NCBI GenBank assembly: GCA_015179125.1
Contig: WHVA01000165.1
Span: 148,326 to 212,325 of the forward strand
DNA: 64,000 nt
Source: Gautieria morchelliformis
Lineage: Eukaryota > Basidiomycota > Agaricomycetes > Gomphales > Gomphaceae
Reading direction: 5' to 3'
The stretch's first letter is position 1. Each line of letters begins with the position of its first letter. The notes under the pieces were generated by a model, which saw only the letters and a program-made list of their open reading frames with translations, was not told the DNA's origin and ran no database searches. Positions 32,479 through 42,124 of this stretch are shown one piece after another. The position numbers and the translations under genes were made by a program.

Positions 32479-35400
32479 TCATGGATCGTCCATGGGTATC
32501 GGAACTTGGTTGGGTGGGATTCGATTATGTTCGTCGTGAGTGTGGATATACGGGTTCGCAGTTGCAGCCGCACGTCTTTGGAGCCTATGTCCTATGGGTT
32601 GGTAGGGTTCTGTTGTGTTCTCCAGTGCATCCTCTGACGGTCTCGTTTGCGTTTGATCATCCAGAGACTCTTCTTGTTCTTCCTGGGTTACGACGTGGTA
32701 CTGTGGTTCTTCTGTCTCATCCTCCTTTATATCCTCTAGCGTCTGTAGTAGATTGTCTTCAAGTCGTACTGCGGCTTCGGCATCTTGTTCCTGTGGAGTC
32801 ACGCGTGTCCTGAGGTGGAATTTTTTGAGGCGGTTCGCGTGTACTCTTCCCGATGCTTTTCGACCTGATAAGCATTCTAGGTAATAGGAGTTGTTGCTCT
32901 TCCCTGTGATTCTCAATGGGCCTAGCCATGGTGCTGAGAGTTTGTATTTGGTCTCTCTCGATGTGTCGAGTTTCGAGTTGTGCACTAGGACGAGGTCTCC
33001 TATGTCGAATGTCGTAGGCTTAGCCTTTTTATCGAACCACAGTTTCCTCTTCTCTTGAATGGATTGCAAATGTTCCCTTGTGACGTCTCTGTCAGCTTCT
33101 ATGAACGCGAATCTTGAACCGATGTTGAAGTCAAGGTCGATGATACCGTCTATATCAAGCGACCCGTCGATGGTACCGAACATGATTGATTTAGGTGACG
33201 TATTCAGGACCGGTGTCTTCCTTTCTTTCACTAGCGAGATCGCTTTAGGCCATTTCTTCAGCCATACTGTGGTGATGGCCTCTGTGCGATCTGGGTGTTC
33301 TGAGGCGCACTCTTTTCCTAGGATCGACAGCAGGAGTTTGTTCTCGTTCTCAATCAGTCCATTGCAGTGTGGGGAGTATGCTGGTGCGACTTCGTGTTCA
33401 ATGCCGAACTCCAGCAAGACAGCTGTCATATGGTGTCCTTTGAAGTGTGATCCCCCGTCAGTGAGTAAGCGTTTGGGTGATTGCCACTCGTGACATATCG
33501 TCCGTAGCGCTGTCGCTGAGGCTAGGCCTGTTCCTGATTTTTTGAGGATGAACCCAGACATATCTAGTGAAGAAGTCAACGAAGACCAGGGCTTCGGAGT
33601 AACCTCCTATCCCTTTGGGTAGTTTCAGATAGTCTGCTGCTAGCATGTCGAATGGGTGTAACCGGATAATGGGTTGGAGTAGGAAATTTCGTAAACGGGG
33701 GCCAAATTGTTGGCAGCTAGGGCACTCTGACGGTATTTCCGTGCAATTGCGTCTCAACTGGGGCCAGTCGTAGTCGATGCGTAACTCCAGCGTTAGGATG
33801 TCTCTTGCCCAGTGGCCGATGTTCTTATGGGTTTCGAGGGCTTTTGCTCGGCCTTCGACCCTCGACAGCACTTCAACTGGGTGCGTCATTCCGGGTCTCA
33901 TTCTCCATAGCTTGTTGTCCTCGACGAAAAATTCTTTGGCTCGGCACTTGATCGTTTCTCTTTCTCTCTCTGGCACGTCACTTGGCAACGTTAGTTCGAG
34001 GAGCCAGTTGAGTATGGCCGTCATGTCCGTGTCATCCTCGAATCTCTTCATCAGGTTCGTGTATTCTCCATTCGGGGTGAGTAGTTGGCAGGAGACTTGA
34101 CCTGTGCCTTTTTGCATTGTATAGAGGTCATTGACGATACCGAGTCTGTGTTCCCACCCTGGTTCTATGGAGTCTTTGTCTGGCGGTCCTGGGGTTAAAC
34201 CTGAGCGCGATAGGCCGTCGGCTGGGTTGCTCTTGCCATCTTGGTGCAGGAAGTCGACTATATCGTGCGCTAATATCGCTTCTTTGTACCTCGCGTGGGT
34301 TGGGGGCAGGGTCTTGTTCGAAAGTAAGTCCTTCACCGCTCGGCAGTCTGTTTTCAACACGATCTGATGGCCCCATATGAATTTGTGGAATTTGTCCAAA
34401 GCCCACTTCACTGCTTTCAGTTCTAGCTCGAAGGAGTGTTGTTTCTGTTCGGCCAATGAAGTCCTCCGGGAGCAAATGCGATGGGGCGTAGGGCTTCTTC
34501 CATGGGTTCGGTTGCGCTGGTGATCGGCTGGTATTGTGCTAGGTATGCTGCTAGACCTTTCGCGCTCGCATCTGTTCCTACTACTAATGGTTTGCCTTCA
34601 ATGATTGTGGACAGCACTGGAGCTTGCGTCAGTAATCCTTTGAGTTGCGCAAACGCTTTGTCTTGGGCAGCTGTCCACCTCCCATCGAGCGAAGCGTTGA
34701 TCAGAGCTTTCTTGTATGTCCCTTTTTTTTGTTTTTTTTTGACTCTCCTGATCTGGTGATCTGGATCCCTCTGATCATCTCATAGAGGGGGTCTGCTACG
34801 ATCGCGAAGGCTGGCATGCATGCGCGGAAGTGGCTGACGGTGCTGAGGAAGGCAAGTGTTTCATGTGCTGTCCTCGGCGTGGGCCAGTCTAAAATCGCTG
34901 TGACTTTAGAGAGGTCATGGCGAATGCCTTCTGCTGACAATTCCACTCCCGCCCATAGGACGTGGGAGCAGAATAGGGAGATCTTCGATGGTGCAAGTAC
35001 CACATTTTTCTCTCTACACCTTTGGAAGACTTTGCTCAGTTTTGCGAATAGGTCTTCGAAGGTATCGGCTCCTTGGCATATATCATCCATGTAGTGTTCT
35101 AGGTCTTGTCCTATCATCCCTTCGAATGCTCTAACCATCATTTCCAGGAAGGTGCTCGGTGCCCCTGTCAGGCCGAATGGCATGCGGACATACGTATAGT
35201 AGCCAAGGTCTTCTACTCGAAATGCTGTGAGTCCCCAGTCGCTTCGTCTGATGAGACAGGCATGGTACCCCATGGCTAAGTCAAGGACATTGTATAGTTT
35301 GTACCCGCTCATCTGATGTTGTCTTCTTGTCAGGTCGCCGACTGGGAATGATGGGGCTTGGGTATGTTTGTTCAACGCTCCAAAGTTATTGCAAAGGCGC

Positions 35401-36890
35401 CATTGAGTGGGAGCTGGTGGTGGTAGAGGTCTGACCAGTTTCTTGTCTGCTGGTGAGTTGGGGTGTGGTAATTCAACTCCAGCGTCCTGACATGCGGCGT
35501 TAGCTAGGATTCGAAGTTCTTCTAGCGATCGGGCTTGGTCATGTCTCGGTTTGGGGGCTAAAACGATTGGGCTGACGCAGCGGACATCGTTGTATGGGAT
35601 CCGGATTATGATCCCAGCCTCTACTAGCTTGTGGGTGTGTTGATGCAGCCACTCTCGCTGTGAGACTGTGAGCAGGCGAGAAGTGTCGACTTTCGGCAGT
35701 TTGACATATTCTGGTATGTTAATTCGATGTTCGATGAAATCTATTGGTTTCACTTCACTCAGTTGTAGTGCGAAAATGTCGGCATATCTCGCTATGAGGT
35801 CCATTATTTGTTCTCGTTGCTGTGGGAGGAGGGTGTCGCCGATTGTTATGCTCTTTTGGATCGTCGCGATGCGGTCCGGGTCAAACTTGTCTTCTGTTGT
35901 GGCTGACGGGCGTAGCTGGTTGACAAGCTTTGCTGTGTAGGCTAAGTTTGGTAGGTCATCTCCTGGGTCTATGATGCTCGTTGTTGTCTGACGGTCGAGG
36001 CACGTAGTATTTGGATCTGGAGCTGGTGTCGTTGACATCTGCTCCAGGCTGGTTGTGTTCGGTGCTGGTTTCTGAAACCTCAGGTGTTCGAAGAAGTTAG
36101 GTATGATTACTTCTTGTCCTCCTGTTTTCACTCTCAATTCGTCTGTTGCATAGTCGTGGATTGCTGAGCACCGTCCTAACCATGGTTTCCCTAGCAAGAG
36201 TTCAAAGGAGCCTCCTGAGTTGAGTATCTCTACCTGTATTTTCGTGGCGATCCTGTGTACGTTGATGAACAGGTCTATTCGGCCCCTGGATTTTGTGACT
36301 GTTCCATTCCCCATGACGCAGGCTAGTGGCGACGGTTCTAAGTCTCCGAGGGTGGCATGCCACTGTTGCCATAGTGTAGAGTCTAGGGCACATAGTAAGC
36401 CTCCGTCATCAACCGTCCCTTCTACTCTGATAGTGCCTGTATTCTTGCCTGTGATGTCCACTTTCGTCAGGAAAGGGTTAGAGAACTGGTCCTCTTTTTC
36501 TCTTGGTAGAAACAGTTGGACTATCTCCCTTTCCTCTGGTTCTGTGACGAGTTGTCCGTTCGATCGAACTCTCCTTAACGCTTCTTGTGATGTTCTCATT
36601 TCTAAGAGAGACGTCGTCTCCTTCGCGTACCAAGAACGTGATATATTGCTAGTGTCTATATTGTTCGACATGTAGTTGGGTACGTCTGGAAACAGGGGTC
36701 TCGTGTTGGGGTTCTGACCAAGATGCGTGCAGCTCGGGGCACCGATACCAAGAAAGCTCTGATGTGCTGGGGTTCGACTGGTTTTGGGTTGCGTTTTGTT
36801 CGTGTCTCCCGACGATGTCGATTCTCCTCGGGAGACCGGTGAGAGGAAAGGGGAAGAGTCTTGGGGTCTAGGAGAAGTACGGCTCTTCAT
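32479..36890 (-). pseudogene. pol: pol (protease, RT, RNase H, integrase) with frameshifts
   Basis: The ATG at 36888-36890 overlaps the gag stop as ATGA. In order: a retropepsin-like domain of the IDDG subtype (GTVDDGGLLCALDS, then FELLLGKPWLG); RT with LCNNFGALNKHT, VLDLAMGYH, FGLTGAPSTF and catalytic HYMDDI; RNase H (VVGTDASAKGLAAYLAQY, FELELKAVKWALDKF, NPADGLSR); integrase with an HHCC finger (H-HWARD, CPSC) and core Asp/Asp/Glu (MLAADYLKL, LLTDGGSHF, NGLIENENKLL). Frame changes occur near 34,730 (A-run), near 34,450 and near 33,555. No chromodomain was seen; the tail is acidic then basic. The element is thus non-autonomous unless the shifts are sequencing errors. Confidence 0.9.
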
Positions 36891-38032
36891 GCGTATTCTC
36901 CTCTACCATTTTCCGATTCATCTTCTAACCCTCCTTCCGCGCCGTCTAGTTGTGATGCATCTCCTGTCTGGAGATACAATAGCATCCGCTGTTGGCCTTG
37001 TCGGTTGGCTCTAGCCATCGCTCTAGACGCCGCCTTTCCAACGATTTCTCTGTATACTTGCTCGGGCCTAGGTAAGGACTTCTGTGGATCGCACACGGGG
37101 TCTCCTTTTCGGTGTCCTTGTATCCTGCATGTCCAGCATTCTTGGCTGCCAGGACTCGGGGAGCCGGGGGACAACGGGAACGGTCTATCTAGTGATGGTG
37201 TTGCATTTGGACCGTGAGTTGAAAAGAATAATTTGACTGCTGCGTCGTATTTTCTTTTGCCTTCTGATGACTCGTCAAATAGGAGGTCTACGGGTTTCAT
37301 CGTGTGTCCCCCTGGGGCTATTGGCTGGCGTGATGCGGAGTTGTTTGGGAGTGTGATGATAGCTGCTGGTTGACGGTTTGGGATAGGTGCGCTCTTCCCG
37401 GCTCTTTCCAGGGCTTCCATCCTGGCCGTATTGCTGGCTAATTGGTGTCCTAGGTTGCTAACTTGGAAGTCTACGGATGCTATCATCGCCAATCTTTGGT
37501 GATCTAGGTTCCTTAGCGTGAGGAGCAGAGTCTCGAAGTTGGGCATGTTCGAGTGATCGAATGGGAGTGCTTCTTGGACACACAACGGTAAGTTTTGGAA
37601 GACATAATGAGATTTCGTCACTGAGTCCATGCCCGGGAGTCTGGCACCTAGTTCGCTCAGTGTTTGGGCGAACTTCACTAGGGCCCACACCGGCCTCTGT
37701 TCCTCGTCTATCGTTTTTGTCAATAGTTCGACTTCAGAGATATGTGCGTTCTGCCAGTCGCTAAACGTTTCTGCGATGGTGGGTAGTATTTCACGGCTCG
37801 GGTAGACTTCTCCCCACTTCATTGTGAATGCTGACCAGGATGCTCTGCAGGTGGGGTCTCATGACTTAAACCGGCGCATCGCTTCGCCCGACAGGCACAA
37901 CTTTAGGTACTTGAGTTTTTCCGTTTCGTCTGCATCTATTCCTCGTTCATAGCAAGCTTTCTCAAACGTTTGTAGCCACTCGTCTCCATCTTGTCCTGGG
38001 TTGCCTTTGAAAATGCTGACCTTCGACGCCAT
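36887..38032 (-). pseudogene. gag: gag with one in-frame TGA
   Basis: From the ATG at 38030-38032 (MASKVSIFKGNPGQDGDEWL) the frame runs to 36887 except for one TGA at 37859-37861 just after RRFKS. The continuation (PTCRASWSAFTMKWGEVYPS) is the typical gag capsid segment, so this is a point mutation rather than an end. A CCHC-like knuckle (CWTCRIQGHRKGDPVC) lies near the C-terminus. The stop overlaps the pol start by ATGA. Confidence 0.85.
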
Positions 38033-38374
38033 GTTACTAGGAACCTTTTGTGCACTGGGATTGGTGGTTGTCTGGGCAAATGTGGGATTGTGAGGTGCTG
38101 TGGCCTTGGTCTGAGACACTCATGGGATGTGCGGTGGTGTGAGTGTGGAGTTGGGTGCGAGTACTAGGGGTTGACCTAACAGGGGGCGTCTTGTAGTGGG
38201 AGATAGATGCGGTGGGGTGTCTCGGAGTGATTTGGCTGTTGAGTGGGAAGCTAGTCGTGGTGGTGTTGTTGTGGTTTCTGACCTGTCTAGGTCAGAGAGG
38301 GGGGACGAGAGGTGTAATGGGTCTCGGCCGAAGCTAGGTTCTTCTTTTGGTGTGGGGGACTCCAGCGTTGCTGC

Positions 38375-38854
38375 TTATGTCAATGCTCCATAGAACTGTT
38401 CTATTTTCTCACAGACCGTACGTATGGAGATCGGAGTTTGGGTGTCTCTTGGTGATATTCGGTAGATCCACACGAAGTGCCACTTCTCGTGATTTTGTGT
38501 AATAGAGAAGATGATTCTCTCGATTTGGTCGTTTGGGAAACCGAGTCTGAGGACTTTAGCTGGTTCGGTGAGCTGGGTGGTGGCGATCTTCCACGCTCTG
38601 AGTTTGAGTGTGCCTGGGTAATGTATTCCGGTCTCGTAGATTTGGTCCCACCTCTCGGCCCACACGAGTAGTGGAGCTCTTCCTGATATGGGGTTGTGAA
38701 AAATGCTCTTGTTTCGGCTGACTTCGATCTCGGGGTCGACTGTGAATAGGGCACGTGTTTGGAGTTCTCTGATAGATCGTATCGGTGCGAACGGGATTGT
38801 CGAGTCTGGGTGATGACTAGTTTCTAAGGGGATCTCAGGCTGATCTTCTTTCAT
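38375..38854 (-). CDS. Extra 159-codon ORF between 5' LTR and gag
   Basis: An intact frame starts 75 bp inside the 5' LTR and ends about 340 bp before gag. It contains LLVWAERWDQIYETGIHYPG and AKVLRLGFPNDQIERIIFSI; no family is recognised. Its codon use and length suggest a real product of the element, perhaps a detached N-terminal gag module. The stretch between it and gag (38120-38374) has stops in all frames examined. Confidence 0.45.
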   Translation of the reverse strand: MKEDQPEIPLETSHHPDSTIPFAPIRSIRELQTRALFTVDPEIEVSRNKSIFHNPISGRAPLLVWAERWDQIYETGIHYPGTLKLRAWKIATTQLTEPAKVLRLGFPNDQIERIIFSITQNHEKWHFVWIYRISPRDTQTPISIRTVCEKIEQFYGALT

Positions 38855-38928
38855 TCACGGGTGGTCTGGAACGTGGAAGGCTTGGGCTGTAAGGCTTCTG
38901 GTGATTTATGATCTCACCGTTGCCACCA

Positions 38929-39157
38929 TGTGGACACTGAGTGTACCAGGAAGAAGTGAGACAAGCGTAGATCGTGTCAAAATAGTATAGAGAATGCGAA
39001 CGTGCAGTCTAGTAGGAAGAACAAAGCTAAGGCTAATCTGAGTTTCTCGGTGGTCTCCCTGCTGTACAGTATCTAAGATAGGGAACTAACTACCTCGAAC
39101 GGTGGGCGCTTCGGCGCTAGATGCGGAGAGGTGTGTGAACACGTCTCAGCGTCTACA
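38929..39157 (-). repeat. 5' LTR of the Ty3/gypsy element (right)
   Basis: 229 bp, TGTGGACAC to GTCTACA, matching the LTR at 32161-32388. Relative to the left copy it carries T for C at two CpG sites and one extra A. Confidence 0.95.
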
Positions 39158-39379
39158 GCACTGAAATACATCAAGATGGAGGCGGTGTGAATATCATACA
39201 AGAACGGCGGTTACTAGAGGAGGTGAGTGTGGCCCGGCGCTTGTTTCCGTTGTGGAAATGGCGGAATTGATGTCCTTCCCCAGATGGACCATCCATTCGT
39301 AGTCAGCTTACGCTACGCCTTCCAGGACGATGGAAATTGCTTCTCTGTCCTGGACCTTATTCTCGGCCGGGATTTACGA
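39158..39379 (+). pseudogene. AGC-kinase gene fragment, right part
   Basis: Continues the left part across the LTR insertion: the codons resume as LKYIKMEAV, then a one-base deletion shifts the frame to NIIQERRLLEE. A 56-bp GT-AG intron ends at CCCCAG. The next exon encodes DHPFVVSLRYAFQDDGNC and FSVLDLILGRDLR, canonical for AGC kinases (YANK/STK32-like; DHPF and ALKYI motifs). After CGAT/GTGAGT no further kinase exon is found. It is thus a truncated, frameshifted kinase pseudogene or a partial duplicate. Confidence 0.85.
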
Positions 39380-39410
39380 TGTGAGTTGTGTTAGGGTTAT
39401 TGCGCAGTAG

Positions 39411-39484
39411 CTGTGTAGTGTAAGCTCAGTGAATAGATACTTCACTGAGCTTGTATATATTACTGTACCTGTGTAGTGTAAGCT
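39411..39484. repeat. Hairpin module flanked by direct repeats (copy 2)
   Basis: A 16-nt direct repeat CTGTGTAGTGTAAGCT lies at 39411-39426 and 39469-39484. Between them is CAGTGAA...TTCACTGAGCTTGTATATATTACTGTAC, the same module as at 40-77 but with a different flanking repeat. A hairpin has arms 39422-39433 and 39441-39452. The second direct repeat can also pair with the following ACACAGG. A GTCCAACG about 20 bp further right is shared with copy 1 too. Confidence 0.65.
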
Positions 39485-39570
39485 ACACAGGAGTGAGTGC
39501 GTCCAACGTAAGGATGAGCAGTGCGGGATCACTGTAAGCGTGTAATTTTTATGGTGTAGCACTTGGTTAA

Positions 39571-40868
39571 CTTCTTGGGACAGGGGTATGTGAGTAATTA
39601 ACTAGCGGGTTGTGAGGATGCATACGCAATGCAATGCAGGAGTCAACGTACATGGAGCACCACATATGGCAGCGCAGTGTAGGGAGTGTCGTTTCTCGTC
39701 AAGAGTTGTACACCTCGAAATTTTGGACAAATCAAAAATGAGGTTGCACAACGAGTATCACCGAATACAAATCCTGTCCTGTAGTTACATAGGTTTAAGC
39801 AATCCATTTCTTTTCTTGTACTCATGGTGTCACTAGCTAGAATATTTGTTGAGAGACACTCCCTAGGAGGATATTCATAATGGTTATGTAATACAGCATA
39901 TATGAGTATATAATATATACTATAAGAGTATTAATAACAACATATAGGAATATATACTAGTATTTATAAGGAGGATAATAGATGTTATTAGATGATTCTG
40001 TATATATTTAAACATCTCGAAGATATATATACATATGAGAGAGTATTAGACTACAAGATAGAGTAACAGATACTTGGAGAGATACTTGTAACAGATATGA
40101 GTAGGAGTATTAGTATGACTAGTTATAATGATATAGTGTATATTAAAAGTGGGAAGAAAAAATAAGAAGAGGTGTAAAAATAAGAATCGGCGTTCTCGTT
40201 GGCGGAGCCCCGCTCGGGGAGGGACAAAAGAAAATTTATTTATATCCCAACAATAAGATTGGCATGTACTTTTGTCCTCTTCTTTTCTATAATTTGAGAA
40301 TAAAATGGGTGAAGCTACAGGTAATAAAAAGTTGTGAGCATCCGCCCTATGGTTGTAAGTGAAGCTATATAGAACTCCATGCCATGGGATTGACACTACC
40401 GAGTCGCACTGCATGTGAGGGATGCACAAGGGAAAGTAATGAAGAAAGCTGAGCCATTCCACCAAGAGAGTACCCGGAGGCCCATGAAGCAGAGGTATAA
40501 GGCCACAGTAAAGGCCGTGCAATAAGCTGACTGTGGTGCATGGGTCATTTGAGTTCTATTCAGGGAGCAGATGTGAATACATAGCTACTCTCTTACAACC
40601 ATAGGGAGTGTCTCGACATTCTAGCTAGTGACACCATGAGTACGAGAACAAGAAATGGATTGTACAGGACAGGATTTGTATTCGGTGATACTCATTGTGC
40701 AACCTCATTTTTATTTGTCCAAAATTTCAAAGTGTACAACTATTGATGAGAAACGATGCTCCCTACACTGCACTGCCATATGCGGTGCTCCAGGTGTGTC
40801 AACTTCTGCGTTGCATTGCGTATGCATCCTCATGACCTGCTAGTTAATTACTCACGTCCCCCAAGAAG
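39571..40868. mobile_element. Large foldback element with about 270-300-bp inverted arms
   Basis: Positions 39571 to about 39873 (starting CTTCTTGGG) are inverted at about 40596-40868 (ending CCCAAGAAG) with roughly 85-90% identity by eye and small indels. Shared landmarks include GTGAGTAATTAACTAGC, GTGTAGGGAG and GTCACTAGCTAGAAT. The interior (39874-40595) is very AT-rich at left (repeated TATATA) and has no convincing gene. No target duplication is obvious. It is a non-autonomous foldback-type DNA element; the superfamily is unassigned. Confidence 0.75.
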
Positions 40869-41780
40869 AGATGCTCCAGTATATGTGCGACCTCAGCATC
40901 ACGCGTCACAGCAACCATGCAGCTTCCTCCTTCGCCATCCCCCGCTGACTCCGCTGCATTCGAACACTCCATCTCGCCACCCGTGTCTGCACCTTCATAG
41001 ACAGCCATGCGGATTTGCCTCACACCAACACGGACAGCTGTGGCAGGTGCATGGTCGCTCATTCTAGTGGGAGAGCAGCAGCGGCATGGGGTCCCCACCA
41101 CCTGGGATCTGTACCAGCGGGCTCGTGTATGGCACAGCTCACCATGAGTACCACCACGCAGGACCTGCACTGCGCTCCCGCCTGCGCCGAAGTTCCGCGC
41201 ACGACGAGGATGGACTGTCTGATGACAGGGAGCATGACGCAGGTGGTAGTGGCGTCGGGCACAGCCCACAAAGCATTGCTGGGATGTCTGGGCACGTCCT
41301 CATGAAGACACTCACCTGCGGGGCCTGCACTGCGCTCCCACCTGCGCCGAAGTTCCGCACACAATGAGGACGGACTTTCCGACAATGGGGAGCACCACGC
41401 AGGCAGCAGCAGCATCGGGCTCAATGAAGCACCACTGGGATGTCCGGGCATGTCCTCGCGGAGACACTCGCAAGTGGGAACATGAGGTGTGTGGGCATGG
41501 CCGTTGAGTATGGGGCTCAATGTCTGGGAGAAGCTGTCGTTTCCTGTGAGTAAGGCATGAGAAAAATTGATAGATGGCAACATATAGATATGTAAATACA
41601 TACTTTTGAGATATTTACTTACTGTACTACAAATGGGCAAGTTGAGTTTGATATGGCAGGTTCAAGCAGGAGGCATATTAAAAAAAGCCAGAGGTTTTGG
41701 AGCTATGGACATTCACTGGTTGAGCTCACTGCGTGCGACGACGGTGACAGTGGTTGATGCGACGCGGCGTTGCTGGAGAC
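40869..41780. other. Region without gene, bearing a degenerate tandem repeat
   Basis: Open frames here are GC-driven and lack motifs. The main structure is an imperfect two-copy tandem repeat (separate entry). The part from 41480 to 41780 shows nothing recognisable. Confidence 0.4.
41160..41480. repeat. Two-copy degenerate tandem repeat, unit about 158 bp
   Basis: Unit 1 starts GGACCTGCACTGCGCTCCC near 41160. Unit 2 starts GGGCCTGCACTGCGCTCCCA near 41317. Both continue with CCTGCGCCGAAGTTCCGC, a CGACA.GGGAGCA..ACGCAGG segment, and GGGATGTC(T/C)GGGCA(C/T)GTCCTC. The units differ by many substitutions and small indels, so the duplication is not recent. Confidence 0.7.
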
Positions 41781-42007
41781 TGTAAGGAACCGGGCATCTA
41801 CACCGTCGGAGACTCAACTTAGGTCCTGAACAGATACCCATTTATTGCCGAGAAACAGGTACGAAGCTCTTGCACAACAGTATATAAGATATTCTAGTTA
41901 GTTACTTGTACGTAGAGCTTCTTGACCCCGAACTATGACTTGGTAGTTACCTGTCCTCAGCGAATCTTTCTAAGTCTTTCGAGGTCCACTCAATCCTAAA
42001 CCCTACA
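41781..42007 (+). repeat. Candidate 5' LTR of a truncated gypsy element
   Basis: This 227-bp block starts TGTAAGGAACC and ends CCCTACA, contains TATATAAG (41881-41888) and lies 118 bp before the gag start at 42125. These are LTR-like traits, but no partner LTR exists in the window, so the ends are provisional. Confidence 0.45.
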
Positions 42008-42124
42008 TTTTTTGACAGGAGATAAATCCAAGTCTCCTTTCGAAACTCGCGGACTGATCACCCGTGAGCCCTTCGAAATTTCCGTGGAGCTAAAATTTTC
42101 TTTTTTTTTTGAAACAAGTACTTG

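Larger units (their letters stand above)
32161..39157 (-). mobile_element. Ty3/gypsy LTR retrotransposon, nearly identical LTRs
   Basis: Complete two-LTR element in reverse orientation, flanked by GCAC. Gene order is gag, protease, RT, RNase H, integrase, all on the minus strand, which identifies Ty3/gypsy. The sequence beside the 5' LTR (right side) reads TGGTGGCAACGG on the minus strand, a plausible primer site. A short purine tract (TTGAGGGAG) precedes the 3' LTR. The LTRs differ at about three positions over 229, so insertion was recent, yet gag has a stop and pol has about three frameshifts. It interrupts a kinase gene fragment. Confidence 0.93.

Noticed and set aside
40046-40522. 158-codon minus-strand frame inside the foldback element
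   Set aside because: It spans the interior and AT-rich core, is rich in Phe/Leu/Tyr from base composition, has no motif, and crosses non-coding-looking repeats.
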